Assembly (NCBI GenBank): GCA_012103375.1 | Contig: WLWX01000001.1 | Coordinates: forward strand, 2,146,492-2,210,491 | Reading direction: 5' to 3' | From: Paracoccaceae bacterium | GTDB taxonomy: Bacteria; Pseudomonadota; Alphaproteobacteria; Rhodobacterales; Rhodobacteraceae | DNA length: 64,000 nucleotides | Position numbers and translations under genes: made by a program | Part shown: positions 57,092-64,000 of the stretch, in pieces | Numbering within the stretch: position 1 is the first letter of the stretch | How the letters are laid out: every line of letters begins with the position of its first letter | The notes under the pieces: model-generated | Databases searched by the model: none | The model's input: the letters and a program-made list of their open reading frames with translations, nothing else | What the model was told of the DNA's origin: nothing

Positions 57092-59848
57092 ATGATCTTT
57101 GCCGATGAAATCACCCGTGCACCGCACGCTTTCGACACCGCCTCTGGCGACGAAGCGCTGGCGGCGGTCGCTGTTGCCGCCGCCGCACGTGACCTGATCC
57201 ATGGCACGGCAGGTTCCAGCCCCTACCTCAAGACGCTGATCCACCGCTGGTCCGACTGGCTGAGCGATGCGCTGGCCCAATCGCCGGACGCGGTCATGCG
57301 TGCACTTCTGCAAGGCGTCGCCGACATCCCCGTGGCCGATCTTGGCCCCGGTCTGCGCCACGCCAAGGGCAAGGTGGCCCTTTGGACCGCGTTGGCGGAT
57401 CTGGGCGGGGTCTGGACGCTGGAACAGGTGACCGGGGCGCTGACCGAATTTGCGGATGCCGCCGTTGACCGGGCGCTGCAATCACTGGTCGGTGCCGAGA
57501 TCCGGCGTGGCAAGTTGCCGGGGCAGGGCGAAGACGACATTGCGGACGCCGCCGGGATGGTGGTGCTGGCGATGGGCAAAACCGGGGCGGGGGAACTCAA
57601 CTATTCCTCCGACATTGACCTGATCTGCCTGTTCGATGACGACCGCTACGCCGACGACTATGCCGAGGCCCGCGCCGCCTTTATCCGCGTCACCCGCCGC
57701 ATGGCCGCCCTGCTGAGTGAGCCGACCGGCGACGGATATGTCTTTCGCACCGATCTGCGCCTGCGTCCCGATCCTTCGGTCACGCCGGTCTGCCTGTCGA
57801 TGGACGCCGCCGAACGCTATTACGAAAGCCTTGGCCGCCCCTGGGAGCGTGCCGCCTTCATCAAGGCCCGCGTCATGGCGGGGGATCAGGCGGCGGGGCA
57901 GGGGTTCCTCGACCGGTTGTCGCCCTTCGTCTGGCGGCGGCATCTGGACTATGCCACCATTGACGACGCCCACGACATCCGCCAGCGGATGCGCAGCGCG
58001 CGCAAGCCGGTTTCGGCGGGGCTGAACGGGCGCAATATCAAGCTGGACCCGGGCGGCATTCGCGAGATTGAGTTCTTCACCCAGACCCAGCAGTTGATCG
58101 CCGGGGGGCGCGACGAAACCCTGCGGGTGCGTGGCACAGTCGACGGGCTGGACCGGCTGGCCGGGGCCGGTTGGATCGATCGGACCACGGCGGATCAGTT
58201 GACGCAGGATTATCGTGCCCACCGCGAGGTTGAGCATCGCCTGCAAATGATTGCGGACGCCCAGACCCATATTCTGCCGAACTCGGATGAGGCCTGGGCC
58301 CGTGTGGCCGCCTTGTCGGGGTGTGATCCGCAGAACCTGAAATCTGACATCGCCGAACGCGTGGCGCGCGTCGCCACAACGACCGAGGGGTTCTTTGCGC
58401 CCAGCAAACCTGATGACACGGGCGCGGTGGTGTTGGACGAACAGGCGCAGGACGTCATGGCACGCTGGTCGACCTATCCGGCGCTGCGCTCCGCCCGGGC
58501 GGCGGATATCTTCGACCGCATCCGCCCGGCGCTTCAGGAACGGCTGGCCCAGGCGGCAGACCCGGCGCAGGCCGTGCTGCATCTGGATGGATTCCTCGCC
58601 CGGTTACCGGCAGGTGTGCAGCTGTTCTCGCTGTTCGAGGCGAACCCACAGCTACTGGACCTGATTATCGACATTGCCGACACGGCCCCGGATCTTGCCC
58701 TTTATCTGTCCCAGAATGCGGGCGTTCTGGACGCGGTGATCGGCGGGGATTTCTTTGCGCCCTGGCCGGGGCGCGCAGCGTTGCAGGATGATCTGACCAC
58801 CGCGCTGGCCAGGCTGAATGATTATGAGCTGTGTCTGGATGCCACCCGCCGCTGGTTCAAGGAATGGCACTTTCGCATCGGCGTGCACCATCTGCGCGGG
58901 CTGATCGAACCCGGCGACGCCGCAACACAATACGCCGATCTGGCGCAGGCCATCGTCGCAGCGCTTTGGCCAGTGGTCCTGGAGGAGTTTGCCCGACGAC
59001 ACGGACGGATCGAAGGCGCGGGAAGCTGTATCCTCGCCATGGGCTCACTCGGGGCCGGGGCGCTGCACGCGGGGTCGGACCTCGACATGATCGTGATCTA
59101 CGACGCGCCCGATGGTGCGGAATCCGACGGCAAGCGCTGTCTTCCGGCCCGGACCTATTTCGCGCGCGCCACCCAGGCGATGGTCACGGCGCTGTCGGCA
59201 CCAACGGCAGAAGGGCGGCTTTATGAGGTCGACATGCGTCTGCGCCCCTCGGGGAAACAGGGGCCGGTGGCGACCGCCCTGCCGGCCTTTGCCGAATATC
59301 AACGGCAAGAGGCCTGGACCTGGGAACACATCGCGCTGATGCGTGCGCGACCCATCGCCGGGGATGACGCCACCTGCCAGGCGGTGGCCGGGGTGCGCCA
59401 CGAAGTTCTGACCAAGGCGCATGATGCTGCGCAGGTAAAGGCGGACCTGGCCGAGATGCGGCGGCGCATCGACGCGGCGCGCACCAGCCCCGGCGGGCTT
59501 GCACTGAAAGACGGGGCCGGGCGGATGCAAGATATTGAACTTGTCGCTGCCGCCGCCGCCTTGCTGACCAATACGGACGCGCAGGCACCGGGCGCGCAGC
59601 TTGCCGGGGCGGCCGCGGCGGGGTTGATTGCCGCGCAGGATGCCAAGGTGCTGGGCGATACCCATGCGCTGTTTCAGCAGGTCCGCCTTGCCGCGCAGCT
59701 GATCTATGGAGCGGGCGCGATTGAACCCGGGCGCGGCGACCGCCTGCTGCTGACCGGAACCGGCGCGCAGGATTTCGCAGCCCTTTCGGTCGCGCTGGAC
59801 GCCCGCGCCGACAAGGCCGCCGATGCCATCGCCCGCTTTCTGGCGTGA
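57092..59848 (+). CDS. glnE: Bifunctional glutamine synthetase adenylyltransferase/deadenylase
   Basis: The 918-residue protein has two nucleotidyltransferase domains. The N-terminal deadenylase has GKTGAGELNYSSDIDLICLFD, and the C-terminal adenylyltransferase has GSLGAGALHAGSDLDMIVIYD. The GlnD-UR helical parts between and after them are present. It adds and removes AMP on glutamine synthetase in response to PII and glutamine. ATG 57092 matches the family start (MIFADEITRAPHAFD); the frame upstream to 56957 runs into repeat B. Intact, and overlaps nothing upstream. Confidence 0.95.
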   Translation: MIFADEITRAPHAFDTASGDEALAAVAVAAAARDLIHGTAGSSPYLKTLIHRWSDWLSDALAQSPDAVMRALLQGVADIPVADLGPGLRHAKGKVALWTALADLGGVWTLEQVTGALTEFADAAVDRALQSLVGAEIRRGKLPGQGEDDIADAAGMVVLAMGKTGAGELNYSSDIDLICLFDDDRYADDYAEARAAFIRVTRRMAALLSEPTGDGYVFRTDLRLRPDPSVTPVCLSMDAAERYYESLGRPWERAAFIKARVMAGDQAAGQGFLDRLSPFVWRRHLDYATIDDAHDIRQRMRSARKPVSAGLNGRNIKLDPGGIREIEFFTQTQQLIAGGRDETLRVRGTVDGLDRLAGAGWIDRTTADQLTQDYRAHREVEHRLQMIADAQTHILPNSDEAWARVAALSGCDPQNLKSDIAERVARVATTTEGFFAPSKPDDTGAVVLDEQAQDVMARWSTYPALRSARAADIFDRIRPALQERLAQAADPAQAVLHLDGFLARLPAGVQLFSLFEANPQLLDLIIDIADTAPDLALYLSQNAGVLDAVIGGDFFAPWPGRAALQDDLTTALARLNDYELCLDATRRWFKEWHFRIGVHHLRGLIEPGDAATQYADLAQAIVAALWPVVLEEFARRHGRIEGAGSCILAMGSLGAGALHAGSDLDMIVIYDAPDGAESDGKRCLPARTYFARATQAMVTALSAPTAEGRLYEVDMRLRPSGKQGPVATALPAFAEYQRQEAWTWEHIALMRARPIAGDDATCQAVAGVRHEVLTKAHDAAQVKADLAEMRRRIDAARTSPGGLALKDGAGRMQDIELVAAAAALLTNTDAQAPGAQLAGAAAAGLIAAQDAKVLGDTHALFQQVRLAAQLIYGAGAIEPGRGDRLLLTGTGAQDFAALSVALDARADKAADAIARFLA

Positions 59849-59940
59849 CCGCGCAGCCACCGGCACTTTTTTCTTGGCGTGCCGCGCAGAATGGCGCAAA
59901 GCTGCGCCCGTTCGACCCGCAATATGAAGGCGAGCCGCCC

Positions 59941-60267
59941 ATGCCGACCAAACCCAAAGACCCGCTGGACCCGCGCGGCCTGATCCACGAAAGCTATGTG
60001 ATCGAGGGGATCAGCGAAGCTGAGTGCCGCTCGATCTTCCTCGACTGGGCGCTGGGGCTGGCTTTGGATGCCGATCAGCCGGCCCTGCTGCGTGCCCTGC
60101 TGGATCGCCATGCGCCAAATCACGGCGATCACCCGATGACCAAGGTGCTGCGCGAGGCACTGCAACCCGCCGCCACACCCCGCCGCCGGGGCGGACGGGC
60201 GGCGCGCAGCGGCACTCCGCAGGCCGAGGCTGCGGCGCAGGGGGTGCCATCCGGGACAGACCCGTGA
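59941..60267 (+). CDS. Conserved hypothetical protein after glnE
   Basis: 108 residues: KDPLDPRGLIHESYVIEGIS, then AECRSIFLDWALGLALDADQPALLRALLDRHA, then a basic low-complexity tail (RRRGGRAARSG). The pattern matches a small conserved Rhodobacterales protein of unknown function. ATG 59941 is preferred to an upstream in-frame start at 59845 overlapping glnE. Its stop overlaps the acyltransferase GTG. Confidence 0.65.
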   Translation: MPTKPKDPLDPRGLIHESYVIEGISEAECRSIFLDWALGLALDADQPALLRALLDRHAPNHGDHPMTKVLREALQPAATPRRRGGRAARSGTPQAEAAAQGVPSGTDP

Positions 60268-61490
60268 CAGGCCCCGCACGGTTCGACCTGCTGGCATCGG
60301 ACCGCGCGCGCGACTGGATCGACGTGTTTCGCGCCCTCGCGATCGCGCAGGTCGTCGTGTTTCACGTTCTGTTTGCCGTCGCGCGGTTTGCCCCGGAGGC
60401 GACTTTGCCGGGCTTTGTCGACCGGCTGCCATGGGTGATGAACCTGTTCTGGGAACCCGCCGGGGTTGACGTGATCTTCGTCGTCTCGGCCTTTCTGCTG
60501 TCCTATGGCCTGCTGTCAGACACCGACACCAGCCTGCGCAGCTTTGCGATCAAACGCCTCAGCCGCATCTTGCCGCTCTACTACGTTGCAATCGCATTCT
60601 ACGGTCTGCTGGAAGGGTACAGCTGGCAGACGATCCTGCTGTCGGCCGTGTTTCTGGGGTACACGGTTGCGGATTCCAACGTCATTCCCGTCGGATGGTC
60701 GATGGAGGTCATGGTGCTGGTCTATCTGGCCCTGCATTTCCTGATGCGCTGGCTGACGGGGGTGCGCAGACCCCTTGTCTGGTTGACCGGCGTGTTGATC
60801 CTGACCGTCGCTGTACGCTTTGTCGCCATTGCAATGGACGACAGCGATCTGACCCTGTTCTTCGCCCGGATCGTCGCAACCGGAGACGTGCCGCCGATCG
60901 CGTTCGAGCTTTACTACCGCCCATGGTTTCGCCTGACCCCGTTTGTGATCGGCATTGCGCTGGCGTTTGTCCTTGCCCCGCAACGCCCGTGGCTGACCGT
61001 TCTGCGCCGGAACCAGGCGCTGCGGCTGGCGCTGGTTGGCGGCGGGCTGGCGCTGTTCTTCGCCCTGAACTGGCTGCCGACCCAGCGGCCCGAAAGCGAT
61101 TGGAACCAGACCCGATTTACCGGATTCGCAGAATTCTACCTGGGCGGAGGCTATGCCTTGGCATCCATGGCCGTGGCGATGGTTCTGGCAGGCCTGATTG
61201 CGTCGCCCTCGACACGCCGAGGTCTGGGCCAGCTGTGTGTCTTCACCATCCTGTCGCGCAATATATTCGCGATCTATCTGTTCCATTTCCCCTGCATCCT
61301 GATCGCCGCAATCCTGGTTTTTGCCACGACCGATCGTACCGCGTTGGAAATCGCCTTCGGAGACGCCGGAGTTTTCAGGATCGCAGCAATCTCTGCGCTT
61401 GCACTGATCATCTCAGCCCTGATCGCCCGACCAATCACGCGTTATCTGGAAATCGCCCCCCAAAACTGGCTGCGCCGACGCTTCTTGTGA
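60264..61490 (+). CDS. Acyltransferase family 3 membrane protein
   Basis: The 408-residue protein has about ten helices. The catalytic-type histidine is in RALAIAQVVVFHVLF, and FVVSAFLLSYGLL and RLSRILPLYYVA are AT3 landmarks. Such proteins O-acylate surface polysaccharides or lipids at the membrane. GTG start at 60264 within GTGA, overlapping the preceding stop. The 230 bp that follow have no gene. Confidence 0.9.
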   Translation: MTGPARFDLLASDRARDWIDVFRALAIAQVVVFHVLFAVARFAPEATLPGFVDRLPWVMNLFWEPAGVDVIFVVSAFLLSYGLLSDTDTSLRSFAIKRLSRILPLYYVAIAFYGLLEGYSWQTILLSAVFLGYTVADSNVIPVGWSMEVMVLVYLALHFLMRWLTGVRRPLVWLTGVLILTVAVRFVAIAMDDSDLTLFFARIVATGDVPPIAFELYYRPWFRLTPFVIGIALAFVLAPQRPWLTVLRRNQALRLALVGGGLALFFALNWLPTQRPESDWNQTRFTGFAEFYLGGGYALASMAVAMVLAGLIASPSTRRGLGQLCVFTILSRNIFAIYLFHFPCILIAAILVFATTDRTALEIAFGDAGVFRIAAISALALIISALIARPITRYLEIAPQNWLRRRFL

Positions 61491-61722
61491 CGCACACGCC
61501 CCAAGCTGATCCGCCAGATGCCGCCGGTTTCTGGTGCGGGGGAATTGGCGCGCTATCTGAGCATGAGGATCGGATTGTGCAGTGGCCGGGCACTATGGAA
61601 ACATCAGCTGTGAACTGTTCCCTAAATTCCGCAGGGTAGCTGCGTTGCCGCGAAGTTCCTACCGCATGCGCAAGGTAATGCTGCGTCAGCGAAGTTGGAA
61701 AATCCAATGACGGTTCTGTCCG

Positions 61723-63238
61723 GATACTGTTGAAAAAGTCCGTTGATTGGCCGCGCACGCTCTGATTCACTTGTTTTGAGGGTGGAGGGTTCGGCGATGA
61801 TGGGTCCAAGGCAAGTTGCGCAAGGCGCGCTGTTCTATGAGTTCTCGATCGAGAGTTTTGTGCCGAAGGATCATCCCGTCCGGGGAATTGATCGCTTCCT
61901 TGATCTGACAGGTGTGCGCCCCTTGCTCGCTTCATACTACAGTGCCAATGGCCGCCCTTCGATTGATCCTGAACTGATGATCCGCATGCTGTTGTTGGGC
62001 TATTGTCAGGGCATCCGTTCCGAGCGACGGCTTTGCGAAGAGGTTCATGTCAATCTGGCGTATCGTTGGTTTTGTAAGCTTGATTTGGCTGATCCAGTGC
62101 CCGACCATTCGACATTCTCTAAGAACCGGCATGGCCGTTTCCGCGAGAGCGGTTTGTTCCGACATTTGTTCGAGGTCGTTTTGCAGCGCTGCATGGATGA
62201 GGGGCTGGTTGGCGGCCACAGCTTTGGTGTTGATGCCAGTCTGATCCCCGCGAATGCAAACCAGACGCGCGGCGTTGAAAGCAAAGACGGACTGCCAGCA
62301 GATCTGACGTCCCGTGCCGTCGACGAATATCTCGAGACGCTGGATGATGTGGCCTTCGGTGCTGCGACCAAGGTCGTCCCCAAATACATCTCACCGGCTG
62401 ATCCAGCAGCGCGTTGGACTGGGGCTGACGGGGGAGCCGCCTACTTTGCCTATTCCACTAACTATATGGTCGATTTGGATAATGCAGTCATCGTGGACGT
62501 CGAGCCGACGGCTCCGATCCGGCCTGCAGAGGCGCGGGCAGCAAGGGAGATGATCGATCGTGTACATGAGCGGTTTGGCATCAAACCTGACAAGCTTGTG
62601 GGTGATACGGGTTACGGATCAGCCGAGATGTTGGGCTGGCTTGTGGACGAACGTCAAATCGAACCCCACATTCCGGTCTGGGATAAGTCAAAACGAACTG
62701 ACGGCACATTCTCACGCGAAGACTTTGTCTACGACCCGGCGACCGACAGCTATACTTGCCCGACCGGCAAAGCCTTGCAAACATATCGGCGGAACTTCTC
62801 AAAACCGCGAAAGCCCAATGGCAGCAAAGACGGGTTCATCAGATACCGAGCCTCAAAGCACGATTGCGACGCATGCCCTCTGAAGTCGCAATGCTGTCCG
62901 AAGGACGACGGCAGACGCCTTATGCGGTCCGTTCACGAAGCCGCCCGAGACGTCGCTCGCGATATCCGAAAAACAGATGCCTACATGACGTCGTTCATCC
63001 AAAGGCGGAAGGTTGAAATGCTCTTTGCCCACCTGAAACGATACATCGGCGTGCAGATGATGCGGCTTCGAGGACCCAAAGGCGCAACCGAACAGTTCCA
63101 ACTCGCAGCAACAGCTCAAAACCTCCGGAAACTGGCGAAGTTGGTGCCAGCAACAGTGCCAACGTGAAAGAAAACGGCGCGCGGCCGCCTCTCGCTCAAC
63201 AACGCGCCGACCAAAACATCGACTTCTTCAACAGTATC
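61723..63238 (+). mobile_element. IS1182-family insertion sequence, copy 2 (1516 bp)
   Basis: Same ends and length as copy 1. Flanked by TCCG (61719-61722 and 63239-63242). No gene is obviously broken. Confidence 0.95.
61797..63167 (+). CDS. IS1182-family transposase, copy 2
   Basis: 456 residues from ATG 61797, identical in translation to copy 1 at 46610, with all DUF772 and DDE motifs. Intact. Confidence 0.95.
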   Translation: MMGPRQVAQGALFYEFSIESFVPKDHPVRGIDRFLDLTGVRPLLASYYSANGRPSIDPELMIRMLLLGYCQGIRSERRLCEEVHVNLAYRWFCKLDLADPVPDHSTFSKNRHGRFRESGLFRHLFEVVLQRCMDEGLVGGHSFGVDASLIPANANQTRGVESKDGLPADLTSRAVDEYLETLDDVAFGAATKVVPKYISPADPAARWTGADGGAAYFAYSTNYMVDLDNAVIVDVEPTAPIRPAEARAAREMIDRVHERFGIKPDKLVGDTGYGSAEMLGWLVDERQIEPHIPVWDKSKRTDGTFSREDFVYDPATDSYTCPTGKALQTYRRNFSKPRKPNGSKDGFIRYRASKHDCDACPLKSQCCPKDDGRRLMRSVHEAARDVARDIRKTDAYMTSFIQRRKVEMLFAHLKRYIGVQMMRLRGPKGATEQFQLAATAQNLRKLAKLVPATVPT

Positions 63239-63311
63239 TCCGCTTAGCTGGCCTCTGCATCCAAATTCGCGAATGTCTGCAATCCGGCGGCAACACGCCA
63301 ACCCAGCGCAG

Positions 63312-63428
63312 CTACCCGTTCAATATGCGCAATAGCGTATCGCCACCAATCAGCTCGCCATTCTTTGCCTGCAAAGCCATCATCCTGATTTCTTCCGAGA
63401 CTACGTAGTTTGGTTGTTCAACGCCCAT
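63312..63428 (-). CDS. Possible 38-residue ORF downstream of integrase
   Basis: Minus-strand ATG 63428 reads GVEQPNYVVSEEIRMMALQ and ends LLRILNG. It lies 28 bp after the integrase stop in the same direction. Protein-like composition but very short; it may be a small companion gene or the trailing part of a larger lost frame. Confidence 0.3.
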   Translation of the reverse strand: MGVEQPNYVVSEEIRMMALQAKNGELIGGDTLLRILNG

Positions 63429-63455
63429 AGCTGCTAGCAATCCCACTTCGTCCAG

Positions 63456-64000
63456 CTATTCGTTTGCAAGCATTTCAAAAGCCAATCCCACCACGTCGCC
63501 CGTACCAGCTTTTGGCACTTCAGTAGGCTTCTTCATGTTGCGGCCGCTATGAAGGTCCGCGTTCATCGTCGGGCTGATTTTGCTGTAGTGTTTGTCAATC
63601 ATTGCAGTGCTGTTGCCAACCTGCTTGGCAATTAAGTGCGAGCTTACTCCGCGCCCCAAATCTCGTGTCACATAGTAATGTCTTAAGCTGTAGAGCGTTC
63701 GGGTTTTTCCGTCCGCACCCGTTTTCAGTTTCAGATTGCCCAAAAGCGCGTTGAAGGCCCGGTTCAAACTGGCGATATTGGCAACTTCGCCAAGGCGCGT
63801 CGTGAACACATACTCGTCGTTGCCCGCTGAGACGAGCTCGTCGAAGCTGTCGTAGCTGATAGACGGGTTCAGCTTGCTTTGCCTATCCAAATACTCGGCA
63901 ACAGTGTCTCGGGCGACTGAGGTGCGATAACCCGTTTTCCCGTCAACATTCACGACTAAGTAACGCTCGCCATCCTTTTCGTTCCATTCAATGTTGTTCC
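63456..64000 (-). CDS. Tyrosine-recombinase integrase, C-terminal part (cut by window edge)
   Basis: The frame is open to the right edge (about 181 codons). It carries the catalytic core with TRTLYSLRHYYVTRDLGRG (R-box II), HLIAKQVGNSTAMIDKHYSK (active tyrosine in HYSK) and a tail ending FEMLANE. This is the phage-type integrase layout. The local sequence is less G+C rich than the housekeeping genes. It may mark one end of an island lying beyond the window. Confidence 0.85.
   Translation of the reverse strand, partial: NNIEWNEKDGERYLVVNVDGKTGYRTSVARDTVAEYLDRQSKLNPSISYDSFDELVSAGNDEYVFTTRLGEVANIASLNRAFNALLGNLKLKTGADGKTRTLYSLRHYYVTRDLGRGVSSHLIAKQVGNSTAMIDKHYSKISPTMNADLHSGRNMKKPTEVPKAGTGDVVGLAFEMLANE

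Noticed and set aside
57482..58582. Minus-strand 366-codon frame inside glnE
   Set aside because: Shadow of glnE in high-G+C DNA; no family features.

Overview
The window reads as chromosome from an alphaproteobacterium of the Rhodobacterales (Roseobacter-type). Pointers are the high G+C content, an Irr-type Fur regulator divergent from fabA-fabB-fabI, the pobA-pcaDCHG-pcaB protocatechuate operon containing a DUF849/BKACE gene, Rhodobacter-style GlnE and arginyl/leucyl-transferase genes, and DUF2852 and RDD proteins. This assignment comes from remembered family resemblance, not from a database search.

Layout. 1-5714: partial epoxide hydrolase, MocR regulator, TRAP transporter (dctP broken by a mobile repeat, then dctM and dctQ). 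6094-6170: tRNA-Arg(UCU). 6319-10996: a broken NAD(P)H oxidoreductase, an enolase-superfamily enzyme, a zinc alcohol dehydrogenase and a TetA-like efflux gene with an in-frame amber stop. 11107-18901: 4-hydroxybenzoate/protocatechuate catabolism, with a PLP dehydratase and an alpha/beta hydrolase upstream. 19007-23902: PAS hybrid histidine kinase, fabI, fabB, fabA and irr. 24387-30826: IS630 copies, miaB and uncharacterised genes. 31167-38171: acs and a liv-type ABC transporter whose binding-protein gene is broken. 38172-42302: debris of an integrase, an IS630, phage portal and protease fragments and a decapitated TauE permease. 42310-54582: two small-molecule catabolic clusters, comprising a cupin, a DapA-like lyase, a broken metallo-beta-lactamase-fold gene, a GntR gene broken by IS1182, an NMT1-type ABC transporter, an amidohydrolase and a beta-hydroxyacid dehydrogenase. 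54582-61490: housekeeping genes (bpt, RDD, DUF2852, glnE, acyltransferase). 61723-64000: a second IS1182 and a partial integrase.

The striking feature is the density of mobile DNA and fresh gene breakage. There are three 1053-bp IS630-family copies (TA target duplication, transposase made by -1 frameshifting), two 1516-bp IS1182-family copies (4-bp duplications) and four apparently identical 218-bp non-autonomous elements (MITEs). The MITE ends match the IS1182 ends at 17 of 20 positions and also give 4-bp duplications. One MITE sits inside an IS630 copy. At least five genes can be restored in silico exactly: two by removing a MITE, one by removing an IS1182, one by deleting one unit of a 26-bp tandem duplication, and one by reverting TAG to TGG. 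Together with the partly deleted liv binding-protein gene and several truncated remnants, this suggests a genome in active IS expansion and early decay. The catabolic theme (TRAP, liv and NMT1 transporters, pca pathway, GntR-type regulation) is typical of a marine generalist losing some of its uptake options.
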